In this document: positions 50,211-60,540 of the stretch, one piece after another
How the letters are laid out: each line of letters starts with the position of its first letter
Position numbering within the stretch: the stretch's first letter is position 1
From: Sipunculus nudus
Lineage: Eukaryota; Annelida; Sipuncula; Golfingiida; Sipunculidae
Assembly: GCA_026874595.1 (NCBI GenBank)
Contig: CM049306.1
Coordinates: 76,631,642 to 76,695,641 of the forward strand
Direction: 5' to 3'
DNA: 64,000 nucleotides
The notes under the pieces: generated by a model
Told to the model about the DNA's origin: nothing
Databases searched by the model: none
What the model saw: only the letters and a program-made list of their open reading frames with translations
Translations under genes and position numbers: made by a program

Positions 50211-50313
50211 CTACGACACAAGTCTTTGAAAGTTGAAGCGGAGAGGCGCCATCGTTTAGCTGTCTGTGACTGATCGGTGACAATATCTCATTAGACAGGT
50301 CGAGCTGGTCGTT

Positions 50314-50467
50314 ATGGCGGAGATGCTAGCGATGTCTGCTCGCGTTTTGTGGAACTTGCTTGTGAGAGGATCACTGGGCCCCGTCCCGTCATCTCCAGTC
50401 AAAGCCGGAGGCAGGTCGAGTGGCCAAGAAGGCTTTAGAGGACTTGGCAGAAATCCCACGGGCCTCA
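50314..50467 (+). CDS. Candidate first coding exon of an unidentified gene
   Basis: ATG in GTTATGGCGG (purine at -3 is a G, G at +4), then 51 codons and one base up to A|GTGAGT, a canonical donor. The translation begins MAEMLAMSARVLWNLLVRG and is rich in R, S, L and A with almost no acidic residues after residue 3, like a mitochondrial targeting peptide. Without splicing the frame stops 19 bases later (TGA). GC and CpG rise over this stretch as expected for a promoter-proximal exon. I recognise no family and found no second exon, so the call rests on TATA box, start, composition and donor together. Confidence 0.35.
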
Positions 50468-51073
50468 GTGAGTGTAGGATCGAGGGGAGGTGACCGGCTG
50501 ACCGGGCCCGTGGGACATCTTTCAAAGGGGTTTTCAGGATGATGAGGGACGTCCGTATGTTGTCTCATGAGCTTTCTTTTGGTATAATGGCTTTTTCTGA
50601 TGTGGCATATATGTCATTATTTATAACACATGACCTGATATAGGGAACATATGGTGAGGAATCCGGGTCAGTGATTATAGACGTAACACACAAGGTATCT
50701 GGACACTGGGAAATTAATTTACCATTGAAATTTACATGTATATTAGTATGTTTATATATTTGAATTTTAATGTTAGCATTAATGCCTCTTAAAAAGAATT
50801 TCTACAGTGCCATTTATATAACAAAAAACCGTGCGCAGATAAAAGAACACAAAATAGTCATACGAATATCTCCCTTTGTCAGTTCCACCGAACAATTCTC
50901 TTTCCAGAGAAGCATGTATATAAGTAATTCTTATGAATGATTTTTTTTGTTAATCCCTGTTTATGGTATCATATTATACATCTCTTGCCGCAATATCAGC
51001 CATTTCAAAAAGGCCTGTCGAGTTCATATAATGTCCGTCCACCATGCACTCTGAATATGAATACAGAATGAAA

Positions 51074-51133
<60 letters not shown>

Positions 51134-51720
51134 AAAAAGACAGAGAAAGACAGAGAGGGGGAGGGAGAGATATAAGCTCACTGCAATATGGCTCAGGTGA
51201 ACGTTTAGTGAAATATATGGAACAGTGAGATGGAACTGTGTATGTTACCACCAGCTGGCCGTGTAAGGGTGCTGGCCAAGCAAGGAGTGCCTATTGACAT
51301 TTCTACGAACCATGAATGATATTATACTTAACCCTCGGTACAGCTGTATACGTGGTTTGGTCACTAATGCCAGTGTATAATGTTTAATGGAATTCTGTCT
51401 GCCATGCATCTACATGCAAAATGTCTCTCCTGACTATGTTTAGAAAGAGATTCTTTTTAAAAATACGAATGATGAAAATGACTTTATTAAAAATGTCAGT
51501 TAAAGTATAGATATATGCATTTTGACGAATACAGGCCTCCGCCATGTTGGTGGTCCTTATAATGTGGGGGTACTCCGCAACCCGTGTTTTCATTCCCGTA
51601 TATAAGCCCATTTTCCCAGGTTCATTTTGGTGCAGAAGTTCCCGAACGAGTTTGCATTCACTTATTGAGCCTATATTCCCATATTCAGTCATGCAATGTG
51701 ACTGCACATTTGTGAATATT
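50468..51720. other. Possible intron or intergenic sequence
   Basis: No recognised exon. A GA run at 51076-51129, followed by a purine-rich stretch. Confidence 0.5.
51076..51129. repeat. (GA)n microsatellite
   Basis: Uninterrupted GA dinucleotides over about 54 bases. Confidence 0.97.
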
Positions 51721-51724
51721 ATAG

Positions 51725-51915
51725 GAAGTCAAGGAAGTTCTTCGTGGATCCGGACCATGATCCACACCAAAATCTAATCAATTCCTCGTGGGCACATTCA
51801 TGGCGTCCTGAAAATTTCATGTGAATCCGTTCATGGTTGCGTAGTTATACGTTGGACACACACACACACACACACGAACTGAAATGAACGCATAGCCTAT
51901 ACCCTCCTGCATGGT
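51725..51915 (+). mobile_element. 3' part of an RTE-like LINE, fragment
   Basis: GGATCCGGACCATGATCCAC, then CCTGAAAATTTCATGTGAAT, CCGTTCATGGTTGCGTAGTT, a CA repeat in place of the usual ACAGACAAAC run, and an end with CCTCC-TGG-GGAGG that can fold back. The order matches the fragment at 44975-45064 and extends further 5'. Non-coding remnant. Confidence 0.55.
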
Positions 51916-52950
51916 GGAGGCAATAACACGAATAAATATTGAATATACTGAAATTCAAAACATCACTGTTACTAAACTGCATGCATATAATATATCAGTA
52001 TGAGTTTTACATATGTCTTGCCTATTATATTAAAACGCATATTCTCTTTTAAATTGTTGTTTTGTTTTAACGTGTGTACTTTTTTTAGTTGTTTGTAATA
52101 AAAAAAAATGACTACAGTTCTACGGTAAATTTATTGCAACTTCATTGTAACCAGATGCCTAAAACTATATGAAGGAAAATAACCAGTCTAACCTTCATCA
52201 CGGCTGTGACGTTGAGTTGTTGATTTAACGATACCTACGCCTGACATGTAGGCTTATACCAGTTTAATGAGGTAAGAGGAATACAAATTACCAATTCATA
52301 TGTTTGAATCAAGCTTTAAAAGTGAAAAGGATGATTCACGGGACTGGGGTTATAGATTTTGCGCATGCCAATTAACAAGCCACATGAATGAACAGAGCGC
52401 ACATTGCAAAGTCCACAACTCCACATTTCAGACTCCCCTGTATACGGAAGGACGCTTATACAGTTAATGATTCTATTTCTGAATTAAAATTTGTTTCAAC
52501 TATTTTTTTTTGTCGGTGGAAATTCTTAGAATAACTAGAGTGCAAAACCATCGGTTGCATTTTTCTCCTTTTCCTTAATCTGCCGTGTTTGAGCTAGATC
52601 TCAAGTATGGGAATTTAAGTTATAAAAACCTAACATTTCGGTTATATATTAGTCGTAAATTTGCACGTGATATTTATTTTTCACCTGAAATTGATCGAAG
52701 TCCCCAGGTCGTAATTCTCACTGAGGGTTCCCTATTATCGCTCAGTTACCAAGGCTTTCATTGGCGATTGCAAACATCTGGTTGATTCAGAGTTTGATCG
52801 TTATAAGCATTTACCTATTTCCAATTCATTGGTCTATTTTTGTCTTCTAAAAATCTGTATACCACCTGCGATGCTTCATCTTTTTGGCGTACCGGCCATA
52901 ATTCTACGTGTGTATATGTATAAGAATGGAATAATATATGCATATATATA

Positions 52951-52988
<38 letters not shown>

Positions 52989-54698
52989 TATACACATATA
53001 TATACATAGTATAATATTCCGTCGTCGTCCCGAGGTTGAGAAGGTCGGGGGCCGGTTGGGGGGCGGCGACGAAGAGGAAACTTCGACTTAGGTCAGGTTT
53101 AAGCAAGCGCTAGTGCCAGATAATGATTTAACTTGCATATACAGAAACTTCGAGCTTAGACATAGTTTAAACTCATCCTGACTCGATCATATATGTAGCA
53201 CATTTTATAGGTGTTGATGACAAATCGTACAATATTCGACCTCGATCTGACATTGGTCGTGTATTCTATCAGGGTAATGGGTGGTCGTTATCATATGTTG
53301 GGTTTCACCAACAATTAAGGGCGGTCAGTTTAGCTGGCAGATCTCCAGACATATATATTCACACATGCATGGGAACATATAAACGTACATATATGCGGGG
53401 TTCCTTACCAGGAGAGCGTGTTAAAGGACTTTAGGCATGATGTAATCTCAGGTCCAATGGCTCGATCTGCATCTGTAATTACGACATAAAGTCTTGGTAT
53501 GAAGAAGTGCAATGGTGCAAAAAGAAAGCACACATAGGTTGGTTAACTGGCACGTCATTCGTTCGGTCATTTTTTTCAACCATCATCCCCAAACAGACCC
53601 ACTTCCTCATACTCTGCATGTATGGTTTTTCTAAGACTGGCATCCTGAAATCACATTCATCCTTCTTAAAAACCAGGAGATTTTATAAAACGAAGTGTAA
53701 GCTAATGCTGATTTAATCTGCACTTAGTGCTGATCGTCAGAGCTGCATGCTCGGTTTATATATAAATATCTACTGTATGTAATACTAGTTATACTTCTGG
53801 ATCCGAAATGCTTATACATATAGATAATAGGACATGTATAAAAGTAAATTGGATATATCGTATAAATTATAAGGCACTTGGAAAAAAAATCATGCCAGGC
53901 AACATATATCCGTAGTCAGACTGATCGTAACCTATTTGCCCTTCTGTCAAAGCATCCGATACGGCAATTTGTTTTCCAGTGCTAAGTGGTCGGCGTATGG
54001 CTGGGACGCTCGATATCAAAGCGCACCTCAAGATTCACCAATATGTTTATACCTGTGTACGTCGGTACCAGGTGTGATTCGATCAAGAGCTCCTGGTCAC
54101 AAATGACCTCTACATACTAGACTGTGCAGGACACACTGCAGCTATCACGTACATGAATGTTATGTATTTGCAGTGGTCAGTGCGACCGGGGCGCAGGTCA
54201 CGGTCAGTAGGGACATGTCGATTTCACGATTCACGATTTCGGTAATTCCCCGAGTACCCGTGTCACGTTGGCATATGATACAATAATAACAATTATAAAT
54301 ACGAAAAAGCCTTAGCGACGTGGAATAGTCGCCATGGTGATTAAATCAGCCGATGCAGTAAGCAGAGAGCATGAATGGTCCATGTATTTTTTTTTTATTA
54401 AATAAGAATGTATTTGAGGGTTTGAACGCTTCCATGGTTTTACGAAGTCCGTCATCCGACCCGAACAAAGTGAAGGTAGTCTCATTCCTGGACATTCGAC
54501 CGTGGCGTACCTGGGCCTGTGTATAGGTCTAAAGTAGATAAACATATAGAACGGTCCACCTTTATTTGCAGCTGTGGTGGTCAGTACACATAGGGACTGG
54601 TCAGCGAGGTTACGAAAACCACAAGGTCACACCGGTGATAAATTGTAGAGGGGGCTTAGGTATTTCTATGACTGTGCATGGGAAGTAAAAATGTATTG
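51916..54698. other. Intergenic sequence
   Basis: No supported gene. TA-rich low-complexity run at about 52920-53010 followed by a GC-rich patch (53020-53090). Other short frames show no family. Confidence 0.5.
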
Positions 54699-54701
54699 TA
54701 A

Positions 54702-55061
54702 GGCCAAAAAAAAAAAAAAAAAAAATAATAAAAGGTATGGTTCTCAGGCACCGCCCGCATCAATTTTAAACCCCCGCAAAAAAAAATTATTTTTGAATTT
54801 CAATAAAAACTTATAAATTTTTAGCTGCAGCCGCTCGGACATTTCTTTCAAGAAGATAAAAATCATACAATTTTGATAAAATATCCGTTGTTATGTTGTG
54901 CTTTTACTTGTCATGCAAAATAAATCTGTTATCATCATGCTCTTCCCTAATCATTTGACATATTTATCGAAACATACAAAAAAAAAATAAAATTAAAAAA
55001 CCGCCCGCCCGCATTGATTAAAAAAAGTGCCTGATAACCATACCCTTTTTTTATTTTGGCC
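54702..55061. mobile_element. PIF/Harbinger-like MITE, 360 bp
   Basis: The ends are inverted copies: GGCCAAAA, an A-rich run, GGTATGGTT, then TCAGGCAC on the left, matched by the complement on the right (TTTTGGCC at the tip). Each end is followed by TAA, the 3-base TWA target duplication typical of PIF/Harbinger. Subterminal CCGCCCGCAT blocks occur near both ends. It is not coding. The expanded A run in the left end has slipped relative to the right end. Confidence 0.82.
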
Positions 55062-56699
55062 TAATGCTTCATTCTAAGCGACAATGCATGTTCCTAGAGA
55101 CATTCGGTCATAAATGCTTATTTTCCATTGTAGTATACTTTGGGACATTACAAAATGGCAGTCTTAAGTTGCACAGACGGTAGTTCTGCCCTGCAGCTCA
55201 AAAAAAGCCAACCCCTACCCCTATATCGGTGATTTGTCACAATCATGCCGTGCAACCTTCGGATTACAATATTTCCGGAATGCCTTGGCAGATTTGGATG
55301 ATCTTGGGATCTAGTTGTATGTTTTCAAGCTAGCTGACATGATAAGCATGATTGTAAGGCCATTTGAGGTCAAAATCAAGGCCAAAGGTCAAGGTCACGG
55401 TCACTTTGAGGCCCTAAAAGCAGATGATAACCTGTTTTTGCTCGAAATTTACATTATATTATGTTGATACAATATCATAGTTTCAGTGGGAGATTGATTG
55501 AATGAGTTTCAGATAAAATAGTTCTCATTCCTCAGAGCTAAGTAACTTAGTTCGAGGTCAAGGTCATAAGGTATACGAAACAACTTATAGGGTCAGCTTG
55601 ATCCGCAGTATGGTTACATAGACGAGTTTGAGTATACTCATTAATCAAGATATGATTCTCGTATTCACTTGCGGGTCGTTCATACACTTTAATGTTCGAA
55701 ACCAGTTTCAAAATATACAATTTATTCTTCTTAATGCTGATTGTAGATATTACAACCAACTGGTTTAAGACAAAGTACCCATGGTTATGAAAGATTTTGA
55801 TAAAATCCTGCGATATAGGGAAGACGACTGGTGTCATTTTAAATAAGTTTTACATTTACATGTGCAAATATAAACATAAATGTTCGCGGGATGACAGTGT
55901 TGCACTTGATGAAAGACCCTTGTAGTTTAACAGGCCTCAAGGCCAAGAGAAATATTTGTAGTATCAGCAAATGACGTGTGCGAGGAATATATGGACCAAT
56001 ATAGTGACCATGTACCGCGCTGGCCAAGGTATCCAGGTCTAGTGCTACCAGGTCAGCTGGTTTTGAGATTGCCTTGCCTGGGCTGACGTCATGCGTGGTG
56101 CCTGGTCGATAATTGTCTTGACCATACTGGCCTCTTTGAGTGCTAATCGGTCAGCCTGTTCCTGTGAATGTTGTGTGGCAGCAAAATAACTATAATTTGT
56201 GAACACTATTAACCTGTTTTTTACAGTTCAAGACAAAATGAACCATTTATTACTGTGTAAGAAATAATTATATGTGTATAAAGCGTACTCGCAGGTTCGG
56301 CAGTTACCAGGCCTAGTTAAGCTGTAAGCGCATATTTACGTATATATATGCGTGAAAAATCGCTCATATGATTTTGTAACTGTTCATGGTGTTTCCATGT
56401 GTCCGTAAGCGTATATGCGTATGTGTGTGTGAAAATCGTTACATGAGCGATTTTCATCGTTAAGGGATATTTACGCTATATAGGGCCTGCGTAAAATAAT
56501 TGATCTCGGTAATATGGCGTAACTTCAGAATCTTTTAATATTCAGAACTGCTGGATCCGCCTTACCAGTATATGCCTGTGCATGCATGCAAGATCCCACA
56601 TATACGCATAGACGCGCAAAGGAAACACTGTTTTTTTTTACGCAAATATGCATAAACGCGGTAAGCTTCTGCCGATGACGAAAAAACTTGTTAACTTGC
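55062..56699. other. Intergenic sequence
   Basis: No supported gene. Paired AGGTCA half-sites at 55384-55403 and about 55555-55566. An inverted repeat with arms around 56354-56370 and 56440-56455. Confidence 0.5.
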
Positions 56700-57110
56700 A
56701 TAACGGGGAAACTGGTTAAACGGTCCAAATGACCGAAATCGCAAGTAAAAGGGCTTTGGGTCTCGAAGTAAGGTCGTTCACAAGGAACGAATTCGGCTCT
56801 CGGATGGTATGGCTGGGTCTCCGCTGCTGGGATCGGTGGAGGCAATGCGGGTTGCTTCTGGCTTTGTGGCTGTGGATGCTGAGGCTTTCTAACAAGGACA
56901 ACAACCCAGGAGAGAAGATGGCGCCCTCTACGGCTCCCTGCTTGGCTTGGCGTGACATTGCGACTGTTGGCTCAGAGAACATGCTTAAGGAGCGCACAGG
57001 GCTGAGGTCTTGACCGTAGCAACCTGTAGCTGCTCGATGAGCGTATACTTCTTTTGGCTTGGCGGTAAGCTTCAATACGAGGATGTAAATTAATATGAGA
57101 AAGCGTAAGC
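56700..57110 (-). repeat. Repeated ~350-bp module, copy B
   Basis: Minus-strand copy of the module at 33690-34050. The same blocks occur in the same order, and the homology extends past CGAGCAGCTAC to a GCTTTCTC motif on the outer side. It lacks the TATATAAG of copy A and has small indels, so frames differ. Minus- and plus-strand frames of 94-119 codons are open, but neither is kept between copies over the full length. Confidence 0.75.
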
Positions 57111-57122
57111 TACCACACTGAA

Positions 57123-57126
<4 letters not shown>

Positions 57127-57169
<43 letters not shown>
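57127..57169. repeat. (TA)n microsatellite
   Basis: Uninterrupted TA dinucleotides. Confidence 0.97.
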
Positions 57170-57170
<1 letters not shown>

Positions 57171-57604
57171 CATATATAAACGATTCTCGAACTAGTTGTG
57201 TAAAATTAGGGCATTGTAGCTGCTTGGTATTTGTCGAAAGTTTAACTGGATTAGCGGTTAATCTGCATGACTAAAGAAAGGCCACATAATTAAGTACTAT
57301 TGCAACAATATGTATATGGTCTCGCCCTTGAGGGAAATGGTTCTGGTCAGAGTGGTCACGTAAACCACTTCACTGCGTTAAGTGCACGCAGGAGCCGCCA
57401 ACCTCATATGTATATAGTGCTGACCAGTGACCACTCTGACATCATGCACGGGTTTCACTCGTGCTGCCGGCGTGCGACGTTTACACAAGCTCGTCAAATA
57501 TTCCCGTCGGCATATGGCGTTTTACATCTTCCGTGCAAAGAGGTGGCGATCGTGACTTTTTACGACAAGTCTAACGTAACACCACTTACACATGTTAAAA
57601 ATAC

Positions 57605-57695
57605 ATTGTAGGCTTTCTGAACTGACAGCTGAGATTTGAACTCCCGACCTCCCGGCATTTAGTCCTGTGCACTACTCGCAGACCACAGCCAGTAT
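57605..57695 (-). mobile_element. tRNA-derived SINE-like fragment
   Basis: On the minus strand: CTGCGAGTAGTGCACAGGAC (A-box-like), then TAAATGCCGGGAGGTCGGGA and GTTCAAATCTC (B-box, consensus GGTTCRANTCC). Box spacing is tRNA-like, but the acceptor stem does not pair, which suggests a SINE head or a decayed tRNA rather than a working tRNA gene. Confidence 0.5.
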
Positions 57696-58088
57696 ATACG
57701 GTTGACAAATTTAGTGCATGAGTAATTATTAGTTTCGGATTTAACGAGGAGTAACGTCGTATATTTTTATTTTCTTTTCAAACTTTATGTGGATGAAACA
57801 CAGCAAAAGTAATAAAAGTTATCTGCTGATGTAAATATAAGCTATAACTAGTTATAACTAGTTTACGGTATAGCGCTCCAACAAGCGAAAGCGAATTAAG
57901 GTCTACGCATGCGCATGCATCCTGGGTAATCCCTATATAATAATCCATGCATGAAAGTAAGATGGTGTATACTTTCGGGGATCTTTAACATCAGCTGACA
58001 AATAGATGAAGTTTGTCCGTATTACAGTCGTATATACGTCTGACATATTTCTCCTTCAGCTTCCATGCATGGGAGCCCAATTCCCTTT

Positions 58089-58091
<3 letters not shown>

Positions 58092-58173
<82 letters not shown>
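58092..58173. repeat. (GA)n microsatellite, 82 bases
   Basis: Uninterrupted GA dinucleotides; the source of false RE- and SL-repeat proteins on both strands. Confidence 0.98.
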
Positions 58174-58176
<3 letters not shown>

Positions 58177-59983
58177 GCATGCATGTATATATAGGTCATG
58201 GTATTAAATATAAGAATTGGTGCAATAAATTTATGCATTTTCACAAATAAACTTTAATGTATATACAGGTTTGGTCTTTCTCAAAGTTTTTACATGGAAA
58301 TTCACTTTAAATGGAAATGAACACTTTATGAGAGTTTGCATTCATGTTAAACATATTCCTTGGTGGATGCCGGATTTTGCTATAGAGGGGGCACAACTGC
58401 CACATGCATCTTAACTCTAAATTATGTACATATGCAAAAAAATCCATTCCAGTTCCAGACTACGCGTTAAAGGGCAGTGTAACACGCTACCTCTCATTTT
58501 ACATACCGGTGTTAACCAGGCTCGGTGACTTCTGCGCCTGCGGGTCCTCGGGGTGTGTTCATCTCCATTATTGGGTCATATCACTGACTTACCCCGAAAG
58601 GCGCACTCGTTTGTAAGAGAAACACGGCCTTCCCATTAAGCCTGCATAGGGCTTATATACCCTGGATTGGGAGGACATTGAAAAATCTCACCGCCTCTCT
58701 ATACTTTGCAAGAATTCTTTTTCGGCAGACTTTGGGTTTTCATGCAAATATTCCTTTCAGCGCACCCCTGTATTCAGCTTATTCACGAACATCCATGCAA
58801 TCGGTAAGAAATTCGCCAGAGAGAATATGCTCTTTAAAGTAGAATATTTGCCTTGGCGAAATGTGTGTTACTGTCCAAATTACCGAAAAATAAAATGGCA
58901 ATATTTCCAGAACACTGTAAAGTATATAATATATGCACGTAAACTGAACATAAAGTATGCTTTATTTCCTTTTTATTTTATCTGACCACATGGAGGGGTG
59001 ATTTTGTTTAAATGTATAGCCATTTATATGCAGACAATTCAATGGGTATCATTATATTATGGAGTGAGGGTGCATTTCCTTTCGGATATATAGGTTAATG
59101 TGCGTCCACTGAACAAGGGGCGTTTCTAGTCACTGGTATTGCTGAGGTCCTTTTAAAAAAAGAGAGGTAATTGTATAAGAGAATAAGGAAGAGGGTTAGC
59201 TTGAGATAAAAAATATATCTGGTAGCATCCATGGTGGAACTTTAATGAAAGGCCAGAGGAAGTATCCAAGAAGGCATAAAAAGTTAAAATATATAAATTG
59301 ATAAAATTACGAATGCTAAAACCCTAAAAGGGTAGGGGCACGTGCACCCTGTGCATGTCCCCCTCTTGTTTCGCCTGTATACATGATATTTGAAATGTTT
59401 CATGTTAATGTTACAATCACAAAAAAATTATATCCCTGTATTTTTAATCATTTCTTTATAACGAAACAGGATGAACATTATTTCCATATATATGGCAAAA
59501 AGCTTAACCGTATAAATATATATAATATTATATATATAAACAGAATTAATATGAATTTTATCTACCGTAAACATATTAATAATCTTTACTTTATGTAATT
59601 CGCATATATCAATAGATTATTCTGGATGTGAGAGTATATATGCATGCTGCCGCATGCGTAAACTTGTCTTTGTGCGGGCTTCCTTATATATATATACAAG
59701 GTGTGGTGATAAAGAGACTATAGAGGAAAATGTTCACTACCGCACTCAAGACTGTTACAATGTGAGGAAGGTTATAATACTTCCTCTCATCAATAAAAAT
59801 GCTCTCTCATAGAGATATATAAATGTCTCAACATATAATGTAGAACTTCCTGAACATCTGGAAATTCGGTAATAAAGGTGTTTATGCTATTAACCCTTCT
59901 CGAATTGGCGAGGTATTATATGTGCGGTGTACCATAATTTCGACATGCGACTTGTGACATCTGGGTTTTAGTGTGTACGCAAA

Positions 59984-60025
59984 ATGGCAGCCCCCATGAG
60001 TAGTTTAGAGAAACTGGGAGAAGCC
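59984..60025 (+). CDS. Possible short first coding exon
   Basis: ATG in a strong context (CAAAATGGCA), 14 codons reading MAAPMSSLEKLGEA, then GTAAGG, a good donor in phase 0. Start context, composition and donor fit a first exon. There is no recognised family, no following exon and no promoter motif, so this could easily be chance. Confidence 0.2.
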
Positions 60026-60479
60026 GTAAGGGTTCCATAAGGGCACAGGGATGTGAACAGAAAGTACTCTGAGGACAGCGTCCATGCGTGAATCTATCTG
60101 GCAAGGGAAAGCCTAGAGTGAAAAATTGCTTTGTTGGACCACAGCGAAACCCTCAGATTATAATCCGACCCCCCACCCCAACCCATCGGGTTCTATGCCC
60201 ATTCATTGTCATCAGTTTTTTTATTTTTTTTTACCGCAGATCACTTGTGAACCGTGACAGTAGAACACAATAAAAATATTGGGATCATGACGGATGTTCA
60301 TATAAAGACAAACTCCAACTTAATATCTCGAATGACTTAATATCTGGTGATATTACTATTGTTCATTTGCTATGATATTACGTGTTTATAAGCGTAAATG
60401 TAGTTTAACCACTGTGAGGCTTATCATTGCTACCTTTATCGTCATAACACGTTAAAATATATAAACTATTCATGTTAAA

Positions 60480-60481
<2 letters not shown>

Positions 60482-60527
<46 letters not shown>

Positions 60528-60540
60528 GTATATATATATA
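60482..60540. repeat. (TA)n microsatellite
   Basis: TA dinucleotides with two G interruptions. Confidence 0.95.
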
